DNA of 64,000 nt. Source: Beijerinckiaceae bacterium (GTDB lineage: Bacteria > Pseudomonadota > Alphaproteobacteria > Rhizobiales > Beijerinckiaceae). The stretch is taken from positions 186,001 through 250,000 of the forward strand of contig JAPZTO010000002.1 in the NCBI GenBank assembly GCA_027532775.1. Direction: 5' to 3'. Below, in pieces: positions 35,668-44,738 of this stretch (position 1 is its first letter; each line of letters starts with the position of its first letter). A model generated the notes under the pieces. It did not search any database and was not told the origin of the DNA. It saw only the letters and a list, made by a program, of their open reading frames with translations. The position numbers were made by a program, and so were the translations under genes.

Positions 35668-36603
35668 TCAGGCTGTCTTCGGCGGCAGAACGACGCCGAC
35701 CTGCGCGGTGATCGGGCCGTAATGCTCGATACGGCGGTGACGCTTGAAATCGAAGATCGTTTCCTTCCCGAAGCGTGTGGCGTCAAGGTCGCAATCCTGC
35801 ACGAGGAGGCCATCCGCCTCGCCGGGCAATTCGGCCACGATATGCCCCTCGGGATCGACGATCAGCGTGCCGCCCATCAGATGATGCCCGTCCTCGGTGC
35901 CGGCCTTCGCCACCGCTACCACCCAGGTCGCGTTCTGATAGGCCCCGGCCTGCAGCGACAGGCGATGATGGAAGAGCCGCTCCTCGAGGCCCTCGGAATT
36001 GCGCTGGGAATTCACCGAAGGCGTGTTGAAGCCGAGGATGACCATCTCCACGCCCTGGAGGCCCATGACGCGATAGGTCTCGGGCCATCGGCGATCATTG
36101 CAGATACACATGCCGATGAGCCCATCCTGCGCATGAAATACGGGGAAGCCGAGATCGCCCGGCAGGAAATAGCGCTTTTCGAGATGCTGATGCGTGCGCT
36201 CGGGGTCAAATTCGACATGGCCCGGAAGGTGGATCTTCCGGTATTTGCCGATGATCGCGCCCTTCCGATCCGTGAGGATCGAGGTGTTGAAATGCTGCCC
36301 CTCCGGCGTTTTCTCGGCGTAGCCCAGGGAGATCGCGATGCCATGCTGCGCGGCGCGTTCGAAAAGCGGCACCGTTTCGGGACCGGGCATGTCTGCCTCG
36401 AAATAAAGGTCGAATTCGGCACGGTCCTCCGCATACCAGCGCGGGAAGAAGGTGGTGAGCGCGAGTTCGGGATAGACCACCAGCGTGCAGCCCTGTTTCG
36501 CGGCGTCATCGAGCAGGGCCAGCATGCGCTTCACCACATGCGAGCGGCTTTCTGCTTTCTGGATGGGGCCGAGCTGTGCTGCCCCGACGCGAACGTTTCT
36601 CAT
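35668..36603 (-). CDS. N-carbamoyl-D-amino-acid hydrolase-like nitrilase-superfamily enzyme
   Basis: A cytoplasmic protein of 311 residues. The nitrilase triad is visible: E46 (VVYPELALTTFFPRWY), K123 (KYRKIHLPG) and C168 (MCICNDRRWPETYRVMGLQG). The TTFFPRWY and CNDRRWPE stretches are characteristic of D-carbamoylases of the Agrobacterium type. It would release CO2 and ammonia from N-carbamoyl-D-amino acids made by the hydantoinase. It follows the amino-acid ABC transporter permease by about 22 bp in the same operon. Confidence 0.9.
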   Translation of the reverse strand: MRNVRVGAAQLGPIQKAESRSHVVKRMLALLDDAAKQGCTLVVYPELALTTFFPRWYAEDRAEFDLYFEADMPGPETVPLFERAAQHGIAISLGYAEKTPEGQHFNTSILTDRKGAIIGKYRKIHLPGHVEFDPERTHQHLEKRYFLPGDLGFPVFHAQDGLIGMCICNDRRWPETYRVMGLQGVEMVILGFNTPSVNSQRNSEGLEERLFHHRLSLQAGAYQNATWVVAVAKAGTEDGHHLMGGTLIVDPEGHIVAELPGEADGLLVQDCDLDATRFGKETIFDFKRHRRIEHYGPITAQVGVVLPPKTA

Positions 36604-36625
36604 GGATCTGTCCCGGTTGTGATGG

Positions 36626-37294
36626 TCATTGCGCGACCCGGTGTTCCATCCGGCTCACAAGCCGCACCAATGGCCACATGAAAAGGAGATAGATGAACGC
36701 CGCGAGCACGATCGGGGACGCATTGTAGGTCACCGAACGCGCCATTTCCGCGGTGTAGAGCAGTTCCGCGAAGGAGACGACGCTGGCGAGGCTCGTGAGC
36801 TTCACGACCTCCAGCGTGTTCGAGGCGAGATCGGGAAGGACATTGCGCGTCGCCTGCGGAATGATGACGTGAAGCAGGGTCTGCCGGCGGTTCAGGCCCG
36901 TCGCGCGCGCGGCTTCCCATTGTCCCGCGCCAACGCTCTCGATTCCGGCACGGAAAATCTCGCCGTAAAAGCTCGCGGTGTTGAGGAAGAAGGCCAGCAG
37001 CACGGCCATGAAGGGCGAGAGCCGCACGCCGGCGAAGGGCAATGCCGAATAGATGAAGATCAGCAGCACCAGGGGCGGCACGGCCCGGAAGAGATCGACC
37101 GCCAACGCCATGACGATCCGCAACAAGCGGCTGCGGCCAGTGCTCACCAAGGCCACGCCGAGGCCGCCTGCGAGGCCAAGTGGCACCAACGCGATGCAGA
37201 GCATCGCCGTCATGCCGAGCCCCTGCAGCATGAAAGGCAGGGCTTTCAGCATGATCTCGACGTTGAAGAACTGGCGGACAAGCTCCTCCATCAC
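36626..37294 (-). CDS. Polar amino-acid ABC transporter permease, second subunit
   Basis: A HisM/GlnP-type permease of 222 residues with about five hydrophobic segments and the EAA loop SVGAGQWEAARATGLNRRQTLLHVIIPQA. It is translationally coupled to the other permease (4-bp overlap). It precedes the carbamoylase gene in the operon. Confidence 0.92.
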   Translation of the reverse strand: MMEELVRQFFNVEIMLKALPFMLQGLGMTAMLCIALVPLGLAGGLGVALVSTGRSRLLRIVMALAVDLFRAVPPLVLLIFIYSALPFAGVRLSPFMAVLLAFFLNTASFYGEIFRAGIESVGAGQWEAARATGLNRRQTLLHVIIPQATRNVLPDLASNTLEVVKLTSLASVVSFAELLYTAEMARSVTYNASPIVLAAFIYLLFMWPLVRLVSRMEHRVAQ

Positions 37295-37974
37295 GCCCTC
37301 TTCCAGGAAAAGCGGCTCTCGATCGCGCGCCCCAGCATCACCACGGGAATGAAGATGACGAGATAGGCGACGGCACCCATCATGAGGGGTGTCGCGTTAC
37401 CGGAGAAGCTTACGGCTGTCGTCGCCTGGTTGAGGATTTCGGGCACGCCGATCACCGTGCCCAGTGCGGTGTTCTTGGTGATGGCGATGGTGCGGTTGGT
37501 GAGGGGCGGAATGGTGAGCCGCACTGCCTGCGGCAGGATCACCCAGATCAGCGCTGCCGTGTAGGTGAGGCCAGTGGCGCGCGCGGCTTCCCATTGCCCC
37601 TTGCGGATGGAGATGATGCCCGCCCAGAAGATTTCCTCCGCGAAAGCGGCGAGGACCAGCGACAGCACCAGCCAGAGCACCGCGAAGCCCGAGAGCGTGA
37701 GGCCGACATTCGGCAGGCCGAAATAGACGATCAGCACGAGAACCAGTGGCGGCATGGCGCGCAGGATGTCCGCGAAGATCACGATCGCCACGGTGACCGG
37801 CGTGATGCGATAGCTGCGCAAGGCCGCCAGCGCGAGGCCGAGGAGAATGCCGGTGAGCACAACCAGCCCCGCGATCAACAGGGTCATCCCCATGCCCGAG
37901 ACGATTTTCGGAAGCGTCGCCACGATCAGCTCCGCCTTGAAGAAGGTATCGACAAACCGCTCGAAGCCAGACAT
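37291..37974 (-). CDS. Polar amino-acid ABC transporter permease, first subunit
   Basis: A HisM/GlnP-type permease of 227 residues. The EAA loop is IRKGQWEAARATGLTYTAALIWVILPQAVRL, similar to that of the second permease, suggesting a heterodimer. Spacing to the ATPase gene is 7 bp and the stop overlaps the next start. Confidence 0.92.
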   Translation of the reverse strand: MSGFERFVDTFFKAELIVATLPKIVSGMGMTLLIAGLVVLTGILLGLALAALRSYRITPVTVAIVIFADILRAMPPLVLVLIVYFGLPNVGLTLSGFAVLWLVLSLVLAAFAEEIFWAGIISIRKGQWEAARATGLTYTAALIWVILPQAVRLTIPPLTNRTIAITKNTALGTVIGVPEILNQATTAVSFSGNATPLMMGAVAYLVIFIPVVMLGRAIESRFSWKRA

Positions 37975-37981
37975 GTGCGGC

Positions 37982-38722
37982 TCAGGCCATCATGCGCGAG
38001 AGGAATTCACGCGTGCGCGGCTCGCGCGGAGCCTCGAACAATTGAGCCGGCGGGCCCTGCTCGACAATGCGTCCGCCTTCCATGAAGACCACGCGATCGG
38101 CTGCCTCGCGGGCGAAGCGCATCTCATGGGAAACCACCACCATGGTCATGCCACGCTGCTTCAGGTCGCGCATCACCGCCAGAACCGAGCCGACGAGTTC
38201 GGGATCGAGCGCGGAGGTCGGCTCGTCGAAGAGCACCAGCTTCGGATCAAGCGCGAGGGCGCGGGCAATCGCCACACGCTGCTGCTGCCCGCCGGAGAGC
38301 GTGCCCGGCATCGCATCGACCTTGTCGGAGAGGCCGACGCTTGCGAGTGCAGCACGGCCGATCCGTTCCGCCTCGGCCTTCGATTTGCGCGCCACCTTTC
38401 GCAGCGCGAGCGTGACATTTCCGAGTACCGGGAGGTGCGGATAAAGATTGAAGGCCTGGAACACCATGCCGATGCGCTGGCGCACCGTGTTGATTTCCAC
38501 GCCTTTGCCGAGAATATCCACGCCGTCGAAGATCATCGCGCCGGAATCCGGTTCTTCGAGGCGGTTGCAGCAGCGCAGGAAGGTCGATTTTCCCGAGCCC
38601 GAGGGCCCGATGATGAAAACCATCTCGCCCTGCTGCACGGAAAAGTCGATCCCGTGCAGCACTGGCAAAGTCCCAAAACGCTTGACGATGCCGATGGCGG
38701 AAAGAAGGGGCCTTTCCGGCAT
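37982..38722 (-). CDS. Polar amino-acid ABC transporter ATP-binding protein
   Basis: An ATPase of 246 residues of the GlnQ/HisP type. Walker A is GPSGSGKST, the signature is LSGGQQQR, Walker B is LVLFDEPTSALDPE, and the H-loop is MVVVSHEM. The start ATG 38722 is 5 bp after the binding-protein stop, and the longer open frame upstream is not family-like. Cargo, from context, may be a hydantoin, carbamoyl-amino acid or amino acid. Confidence 0.94.
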   Translation of the reverse strand: MPERPLLSAIGIVKRFGTLPVLHGIDFSVQQGEMVFIIGPSGSGKSTFLRCCNRLEEPDSGAMIFDGVDILGKGVEINTVRQRIGMVFQAFNLYPHLPVLGNVTLALRKVARKSKAEAERIGRAALASVGLSDKVDAMPGTLSGGQQQRVAIARALALDPKLVLFDEPTSALDPELVGSVLAVMRDLKQRGMTMVVVSHEMRFAREAADRVVFMEGGRIVEQGPPAQLFEAPREPRTREFLSRMMA

Positions 38723-38727
38723 TATCT

Positions 38728-39576
38728 TCAGCCGCAGGCGGGCGCGCGGGGCGTGGGGTCGTAGCCGGGCATATCCGGCACGCCGGTGCCCGGGAAAACC
38801 GTGACCGCCGCCGAGCCCGGCGCCGGCTTGGTGCCGAACCACTTCTCGTGCAATGTTGCCATGGTGCCGTCGAGCTTCATGCATTCGATGGCGTTCTCGA
38901 TCTCGACGCGCATGGCGGTCGAATCCTTGCGCAGCGGCGAAGCCCAGACGAGCCCGGTCGAATGCAGGTAGGAGAGTTCGAGCTGCGGGTTCTGCTTGGC
39001 CGCCCAGGCTGCCACCGTGTTGCCGGTGATGTTCGCGAAAGCACGGCCCGAGAGCACGGCCTGCACGGCATCGGATTGCGTGCCGAAACTTTCGACCACC
39101 CAACCGGTCTGCCCTTCGAGGCCACGCGCCCAGCTGTCATAGGCCGAGCCCTTGTTCACGGTGACGACCTTGCCCTTGAGTTCCTCCAGTTTGGCCACCT
39201 TGGGCGAGCCCTTCTTCACGAGGAACTGGAAATCGGTGTTGAGATAGCCTTCGGTGAAGAGAAGGTTTTCTGCCCGTTCCTTGGTCACCGTGGTCGGGGC
39301 CGCCACGAAATCGAGCGTGCCTGCCTGCAAGGCGGGCAGAATGCCGGAGAATTGGGTCACCGTAAGATCGAGCGGGCGCTTCAGCCGCTTCGCGATCTCG
39401 GCCGCGAGGTCGATGTTGAACCCTTCCGTGCCGCCGCCGAGCTTCGGCATGGCATGTGGCGCGAAGGTGCCGTCCACGGCTGTTTTCAACGGCGCTTGCG
39501 CCAGGGCGCTCCCGGCGGCCAGGAGCGTGACGGCGATCGTCGCAGCCCAGGTCGTCTTCGTCAGCCTGTCGGTCAT
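38728..39576 (-). CDS. Polar amino-acid ABC transporter substrate-binding protein
   Basis: A protein of 282 residues with a Sec signal peptide (TWAATIAVTLLAAGSALAQ). The family-3 binding domain shows GFNIDLAAEIAKRLKRPLDL, LQAGTLDFVAAPTTVTKERAE and TVNKGSAYDSWA. The canonical N-terminal region is a little unusual (TAVDGTFAPHAMPKLGGG). ATG 39576 gives the signal peptide, and the upstream extension is not coding. It is the first transporter gene after gntR, with a 148-bp gap holding tandem repeats. Confidence 0.92.
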   Translation of the reverse strand: MTDRLTKTTWAATIAVTLLAAGSALAQAPLKTAVDGTFAPHAMPKLGGGTEGFNIDLAAEIAKRLKRPLDLTVTQFSGILPALQAGTLDFVAAPTTVTKERAENLLFTEGYLNTDFQFLVKKGSPKVAKLEELKGKVVTVNKGSAYDSWARGLEGQTGWVVESFGTQSDAVQAVLSGRAFANITGNTVAAWAAKQNPQLELSYLHSTGLVWASPLRKDSTAMRVEIENAIECMKLDGTMATLHEKWFGTKPAPGSAAVTVFPGTGVPDMPGYDPTPRAPACG

Positions 39577-39626
39577 GGTGCTGTCCTCGCTCTTTGGGCC
39601 GCAGCCCAGGGGGTTATCGTTTTCCG

Positions 39627-39677
39627 TCCTGCCTTTGCTGGGATCCTGCCTTTTCCGGGATCCTGCATTGTCCGTTC
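39627..39677. repeat. Three-copy 17-bp tandem repeat upstream of the amino-acid binding-protein gene
   Basis: Units start at 39627, 39644 and 39661 (TCCTGCCTTTGCTGGGA, TCCTGCCTTTTCCGGGA and a diverged TCCTGCATTGTCCGTTC). The array lies in the gap between gntR and the binding-protein gene, about 50 bp before the latter's start, so it could affect its leader mRNA or promoter. Confidence 0.7.
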
Positions 39678-39724
39678 CGGGGCATGACGGCCTGTCGTGG
39701 CCGGTGCAATTGCCAAGCCAGCCG

Positions 39725-40441
39725 TCAGAACAGCCGGCGCAGATGGTCGATGACGCTGGAGCGCACATTGTCGATATGCGTGCGCATCGCATCCTGGGCG
39801 CGCGTCACGTCACGCGCGAGGATCGCGTCGATGATCTCCAGATGCTCGGCAATGCCCGGCTCGAACCGCTCCGGCACCTGCCCCATATCGAAGATTTTCG
39901 TTTTCTGCCGCAGGTCGCGGATCAATTCGGCCAGCACGCGCGATCCTGCGAGGCTCGCGACCGAGGAATGCAACGCATCATCCACGGCCACATGCTCGGC
40001 CGGGGTCGGCATTTCGCCTGCGCGGAAACGCTGGATCCTGGTCATGATGGCCCGCAAGGTCTCGGAGCCGCCGGTTTCCGCAGCACGCCCCGCGGCCTCC
40101 ACCTCGAGCAGCCGGCGCACATGCAGGATTTCGATGAACTCGTTCGCCGAAAGCCGCCGCACCACCGGCGTGAGGCCGATGACGCGCTCGACGAGCCCTT
40201 CTGTCGTCAGCCGCGTGATCGCCTCGCGGATGGGCGTGCGGGAAACCCCGAGCATGTCGGCCAGCTTCTTCTCCTGAAGCGCATCGCCGGCAGACAGCGC
40301 GTCGCTCAGAATCATGTCACGCAGGCGGCGGTAGGTCGTCTCACCGATGGTCGCCCCGTTGGGGCGGTCAGCCTCGCTCTCGGCGATGGGGGTCGGCAGG
40401 CTGGAAATCGAGGCTCTCCGGGTGGAATTCACGGCGTTCAT
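39725..40441 (-). CDS. GntR-family (FCD/FadR subfamily) transcriptional regulator
   Basis: A repressor-type regulator of 238 residues. The winged helix spans about residues 30-100 (YRRLRDMILSDALSAGDALQEKKLADMLGVSRTPIREAITRL), including the GntR signature VSRTPIREA. The C-terminal FCD ligand-binding domain follows with the metal-binding acidic/His residues (VAVDDALHSSVASLAGS). FCD domains usually sense a carboxylic or amino acid catabolite. It is divergent from the hydantoinase gene and upstream of the amino-acid transporter genes. An ATAC-N5-GTAT site at 40644-40656 lies in between, so it probably controls both directions and itself. Confidence 0.93.
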   Translation of the reverse strand: MNAVNSTRRASISSLPTPIAESEADRPNGATIGETTYRRLRDMILSDALSAGDALQEKKLADMLGVSRTPIREAITRLTTEGLVERVIGLTPVVRRLSANEFIEILHVRRLLEVEAAGRAAETGGSETLRAIMTRIQRFRAGEMPTPAEHVAVDDALHSSVASLAGSRVLAELIRDLRQKTKIFDMGQVPERFEPGIAEHLEIIDAILARDVTRAQDAMRTHIDNVRSSVIDHLRRLF

Positions 40442-40813
40442 CCCTGCATCGCGCCTGTTGGCGGCGCGTTCCTACTGGCTGGCTTGGCCGAGGCGCATTT
40501 AGGCCCGGCCGGAGCGGTCTGACAACGGCCACTCCCGCGAAAGCTGATCTCCGGAGGGCCCCGCGGGAGGCAGGCAGGCCGACCCCGAAACACCCATCAA
40601 ATGCGCCCCTCTATGAGTTTTCGCCCTAGGACAGAAACCCAGTATACAAATCGTATGTTGCCGTCATTCCTGCGTTCTGGCAACCTGCCTTCTCGCGTGG
40701 TTCGGCCTCGCTTCGACGGGCCTGCGGCGGCATCCTCCATGCCTGGCCAGGGTTGTCGGCAGGCGCTTCGCCGCAGCCGGATGGCGCGCGGTGGACATCA
40801 GGGAGTGAGCATC
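40442..40813. other. Divergent control region between gntR and the hydantoinase gene (372 bp)
   Basis: No gene is supported here. The region contains one ATAC-N5-GTAT operator-like site (40644-40656) but no clear -35/-10 pair. The hydantoinase frame stays open upstream to 40601, but the added residues are not family-like. Confidence 0.5.
40644..40656. promoter_or_regulatory. Candidate GntR/FCD operator, ATAC-N5-GTAT, at the gntR/hydantoinase divergent region
   Basis: The sequence ATACAAATCGTAT is an inverted repeat ATAC/GTAT with a 5-bp spacer, the form bound by many FadR-subfamily regulators. It is 203 bp from the gntR start and 158 bp from the hydantoinase start. The 15-mer beginning GTATACA and ending GTAT recurs at 50974-50988. 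Assignment to this GntR is inference. Confidence 0.6.
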
Positions 40814-42292
40814 ATGGCCAGCGGAGAATTCGATCTCGTCATCCGGGGCGGAATGATCGTCACCCCTGCAGGTTTGGTGGAGGCCGATCTCGGCGTCACC
40901 GGCGAGGTCGTCGTGGCCATCGGTGAGAAGCTCGGAGCCGGTCAGCGCGAGATCAACGCGGGAGGCCACTACGTACTCCCCGGTGGCGTCGATCCGCATT
41001 GCCATATCGAGCAGCTCTCGGGCGGCGGCATCATGAATGCCGATACCTTCGAAACGGCCACCCGTTCTGCGGCGTTTGGCGGCACGACGAGCGTGATTTC
41101 CTTCGCGGCCCAGCATCGCGGGATGAACCTCGCGACGGTGGTCGCGGATTACGCAGCCCTGGCCAGGAAGGGCGCGGTGATCGATCACGCCTTCCACCTG
41201 ATGATCGCGAACCCGGACCGCCAGACCATCGAGCATGATCTGCCGGCGCTCATCCGGGCGGGGCATCGCTCGGTGAAGGTCTTCATGACCTATGACAAGG
41301 TGCAGGTGAATGACGAGCAATTGCTCGATATCCTGCTCGCTTCGCGCCAGAACGGCGCCCTTGTCTGCGTGCATGCCGAGAACCACGGCCTGCTGAAATG
41401 GATGGGCGAGAGGCTCGTCGCTCGGGGGTATATCGCGCCGAAATACCACGCGGTCAGCCATCCGCGCGCGGCGGAAATCGAAGCGATCTATCGCGTCATC
41501 GCCTTTGCGGAATTCATCGATCAGCCGGTGATGATCTTTCATGTCTCCACCGCCGAGGGGGCGGAGGTCATCCGGCAGGCACGCGGGCGCGGCGTGAAGG
41601 TCTTCGCGGAGACCTGCCCGCATTACCTGTTCCAGACAGCTGAAGATCTCGTTCTCCCGGGCTATGAGGGCGCACGGATGATCTGCTCGCCGCCCCAGCG
41701 CACCGCATCGGATCAGGCTGCCCTCTGGCAGGCGCTTGAACTCGGCGATCTACAGGTCATCTCGTCCGATCATGCGCCCTATCGCATGGATGCGACCGGC
41801 AAGTTCAGCGCGAGCGCCACGCCCGGCTTCAAGCAGATCGCCAATGGCATGCCCGGCCTCGAAATGCGCTTGCCGCTGCTCTTCGATGCCATGGTGAGCC
41901 GCGCACCCGAGGCGCGGAAGCACGAGAACCTGATGAGGTTCGTGGAATGGACCGCGACGGCCCCGGCTCGGATCTACGATCTCGCCGGCAAGGGCGCGAT
42001 TGCGGTCGGTGCCGATGCGGATCTCGCGATCTGGAATCCGGCGCGCGAGGTCACGCTTACCGACGAATTGCACGACAACACGGGCTACAACCCCTATCGC
42101 GGGCGCAAAATCACGGGTTGGCCGGAAACCATCATCCAGCGCGGCGCGGTGCTCATCGAGCATGGAACGCTGCATGCCAAACCGGGACAGGGGCGGTTGA
42201 TGCTGCGCCAGCCCGGCCCGGCCACGCAGCCCACGGGGCGGCTGGCACCCGAATTCGATCCCGCCCGCAATTTCGGGGCTGATCTCTCCTGA
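40814..42292 (+). CDS. Dihydropyrimidinase / D-hydantoinase family amidohydrolase
   Basis: A zinc amidohydrolase of 492 residues that opens the ring of hydantoins or dihydropyrimidines to N-carbamoyl amino acids. Metal-site features: H-x-H in GGVDPHCHIEQ, the carbamylated lysine in RSVKVFMTYD, then HAENHG, HVSTAEG and the Asp in SSDHAPYRM. NTGYNPYRGRKI near the C-terminus is hydantoinase-like. The usual HTH is HCH here. ATG 40814 is chosen, with GTG 40805 an alternative. It is first in a plus-strand operon with a DapA-like gene. Confidence 0.92.
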   Translation: MASGEFDLVIRGGMIVTPAGLVEADLGVTGEVVVAIGEKLGAGQREINAGGHYVLPGGVDPHCHIEQLSGGGIMNADTFETATRSAAFGGTTSVISFAAQHRGMNLATVVADYAALARKGAVIDHAFHLMIANPDRQTIEHDLPALIRAGHRSVKVFMTYDKVQVNDEQLLDILLASRQNGALVCVHAENHGLLKWMGERLVARGYIAPKYHAVSHPRAAEIEAIYRVIAFAEFIDQPVMIFHVSTAEGAEVIRQARGRGVKVFAETCPHYLFQTAEDLVLPGYEGARMICSPPQRTASDQAALWQALELGDLQVISSDHAPYRMDATGKFSASATPGFKQIANGMPGLEMRLPLLFDAMVSRAPEARKHENLMRFVEWTATAPARIYDLAGKGAIAVGADADLAIWNPAREVTLTDELHDNTGYNPYRGRKITGWPETIIQRGAVLIEHGTLHAKPGQGRLMLRQPGPATQPTGRLAPEFDPARNFGADLS

Positions 42293-42338
42293 TCGCATCT
42301 TTGCCTCCCCGCGAGCCACCTCACCAAGGACATCGCCC

Positions 42339-43268
42339 ATGCCGTTGCTTGACGAAACCGCGACCGGTGTTTTCGTGATCGCCGTCACCCCGTTCACCGA
42401 AACCGGGGCCCTCGATCTCGAGAGCACCGACCGGATGGTGGATTTCTACCTCGAAAAGGGTGCAACCGGCCTGACGGTGCTGGGGATGATGGGGGAAGCA
42501 CCGAAGCTCACGGCCGAGGAATCGGCGCTCGTCGTGCGCCGAGTGCTTGCGCGCGTTGCGGGCCGCGTACCCGTGGTTGTGGGTGTCTCCGCGCCCGGCT
42601 TCGCGCCGATGAAGGAGCTTTCCGATCAGGTGATGCAGGCCGGTGCGGCGGGCGTGATGGTCGCGCCGCCCTCGCATCTGAGAACCGATGACCAGATCTT
42701 CTCCTATTTCGAGACGGCGGCCGAGATGCTCGGCTCCACGCCTTTCGTGCTGCAGGATTTTCCTCAGGCGACCAGCGTGCAGATCTCGCCGGGTGTCATC
42801 AACCGCATCGTCAAGGCCTGCCCCACCTGCGTCATGCTCAAGCATGAGGATTGGCCGGGGCTGAACAAGATCACGGCGATCCGCGCGGCGAGCGACCGGG
42901 GCGATACGCGGCGCATCTCCATCCTCTGCGGCAATGGCGGCATCTTCCTCACGGAGGAATTATCGCGCGGTGCGGATGGTGCCATGACCGGCTTCGCTTA
43001 TCCCGAGATGATGGTCGATGTCTGCAGGGCGCATCAGCGTGGCGACCATGCGCGCGCGCAGGATCTGTTCGATGCCTATCTCCCGCTTGTGCGCTACGAA
43101 TTGCAGCCCAATCTCGGGCTTCTTATTCGCAAATACACGCTCGCGAAGCGGGGCGTCATCGCATCCGCCGCCTTGCGCAAGCCAGCGGGCCGGCTTTCGC
43201 CGCAGGACATCGCCGAGACCGAACGGCTGATCGCGCGGCAGGAGGCCCGGCTGAAAGCGCTGGGTTAA
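42339..43268 (+). CDS. DapA-family (dihydrodipicolinate synthase/NAL superfamily) protein with altered active site
   Basis: A protein of 309 residues with the class I aldolase fold. The Schiff-base lysine is present (K168 in CVMLKHEDWPG). The TT pair of DapA (GTTGE) is replaced by MM (VLGMMGEAPKL), and the tyrosine of YNVP is replaced by Gln (VLQDFPQATS, Q139). It is therefore not a lysine-biosynthesis DapA and probably acts as an aldolase or dehydratase on a different keto acid. It lies 46 bp after the hydantoinase gene. Its stop overlaps the stop of the convergent binding-protein gene. Confidence 0.82.
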   Translation: MPLLDETATGVFVIAVTPFTETGALDLESTDRMVDFYLEKGATGLTVLGMMGEAPKLTAEESALVVRRVLARVAGRVPVVVGVSAPGFAPMKELSDQVMQAGAAGVMVAPPSHLRTDDQIFSYFETAAEMLGSTPFVLQDFPQATSVQISPGVINRIVKACPTCVMLKHEDWPGLNKITAIRAASDRGDTRRISILCGNGGIFLTEELSRGADGAMTGFAYPEMMVDVCRAHQRGDHARAQDLFDAYLPLVRYELQPNLGLLIRKYTLAKRGVIASAALRKPAGRLSPQDIAETERLIARQEARLKALG

Positions 43269-44719
43269 GCCAGGGCCGGCAGGCAGCGCACATCGAGAAC
43301 GCCGTCACGGCGCATCGCCCATCCGGAGTGTGCACCCTTGAGCGCAATGCCGCGCCGGTGGTTGTAGAGGTAGAGCCAGGGCGGATCATCCTGCAGCCGG
43401 CGATAGCATTCGCGGAAGATCGCCTCGCGCGCGGCATCGTCCGGGGTGCGGCGGGCGCGGTCGATGAGCGCCTCGACGGCCGGGTTGGCATAACCCTCCC
43501 ACCACGATCCGCGGATGCGGGAATCCACCTTCTCGTAGAGCACGCGAAAGACGCTCATCGGGCTGGAATCGAAGACGCAAATGTCGTGGATCTGCTTCAG
43601 GCGGACCTGATTGGCGTAAAGCGTGCGATCCGCCTCGAGATGGACAACAAAGCGCACCCCGAGATCCGCAAGCTGCGCCTCCAATGCCTTCACCAAGGCT
43701 TGCGCCTCATCCGGCAGGCGCGTGGGGCAATAGATGTTGAAGGTCACGCCCGAGGCATGGCCGGCTTCCGCCAGAAGCAGGCGGGCTTCCTTCCTGTCCT
43801 GCCGGAAGCCCGGGGCTTCTGGGTCGGCACCAAAATGCACAGGGCTCACGAAGCCATGGAGAGGCTGGCCTGCACCATCGAGCACGTCACGCACCAGCGC
43901 CTCGCGGTCGATGCCGAGATTAAGCGCGCGGCGCACCCGCGAATCCGCTCCCGGTCCTTTGGCTGCGTTGAACATCAGGATGATTGCCGTCGGTGCGAGA
44001 TAATCGACGACCGTCACGCCCGCTTCTCCCCGAAGAGCCTGCTGCTCGGCGGTTTCCAGCCCGTTCGCGACATCTGCCGCGCCCTGTCGGAAGAGGGCAA
44101 GCCGCTGGTCGCGCGTCGCGCCGCGCACATAGCGGAGCGAGGGATTCGCAACCGGACCGTCAAAATGGCCCGGCACGGCCGCGAGCCGGATTTCCTCGCC
44201 CGCGATATATGATTCCAGCCGATACGGCCCGGTGCCGACGGCGCGCGCGGCGAGATCGTCGCCCGCCGCTTCGATGGCGCGGGGCGAGACCATGTTGCCG
44301 GCGACCAGCACATCGAAGAGATCGGCCATCGGCTCGGCAAGGACTACCGTCACGGTATGCGCATCGGGACAGGTGACGTTCAGCCCCGCGAGATATTGCG
44401 CATAGACGCCCGGCGCACCCAAAGTCGCGCCCATATCGGGACGGGCCATGCGTTCGAGGCTGAATTTCACAGCGGCGGAATCGAACGCATCGCCATTGTG
44501 GAAGCGCACGCCCTCGCGCAGCCGGAAGGTGAAGGTGCGGGCATCGGGCGAGATCGTCCAGCTCGTCGCGAGTAACGGCGCGTAGCACCCGCCGGCATCG
44601 CGCTTCACGAGCGTATCGAACAGCGCGCCGAACACCGTCAGCACGTCGCCGGAATCGGTGCAGGCATGCGGATCATCCAGAACGACGCGCGCTTGGGCGA
44701 TGGTGACAGGCTTCGCCAT
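43265..44719 (-). CDS. Family-5 peptide-type ABC substrate-binding protein without a visible signal peptide
   Basis: A protein of 484 residues with the family-5 core (WTISPDARTFTFRLREGVRFHNGDAFDSAAVKFSLERMARP, then AVGTGPYRLESY). From ATG 44719 the protein begins MAKPVTIAQARVVLDDPHAC, with no hydrophobic export signal. The open frame extends to 44947 but that segment (Arg/Ala-rich) is not a good signal either. It ends the transporter operon. Either the protein acts in the cytoplasm, the start is misassigned, or it is exported in an unusual way. Confidence 0.8.
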   Translation of the reverse strand: MAKPVTIAQARVVLDDPHACTDSGDVLTVFGALFDTLVKRDAGGCYAPLLATSWTISPDARTFTFRLREGVRFHNGDAFDSAAVKFSLERMARPDMGATLGAPGVYAQYLAGLNVTCPDAHTVTVVLAEPMADLFDVLVAGNMVSPRAIEAAGDDLAARAVGTGPYRLESYIAGEEIRLAAVPGHFDGPVANPSLRYVRGATRDQRLALFRQGAADVANGLETAEQQALRGEAGVTVVDYLAPTAIILMFNAAKGPGADSRVRRALNLGIDREALVRDVLDGAGQPLHGFVSPVHFGADPEAPGFRQDRKEARLLLAEAGHASGVTFNIYCPTRLPDEAQALVKALEAQLADLGVRFVVHLEADRTLYANQVRLKQIHDICVFDSSPMSVFRVLYEKVDSRIRGSWWEGYANPAVEALIDRARRTPDDAAREAIFRECYRRLQDDPPWLYLYNHRRGIALKGAHSGWAMRRDGVLDVRCLPALA

Positions 44720-44738
44720 GGTCAGGCTTCCTTCGGGC

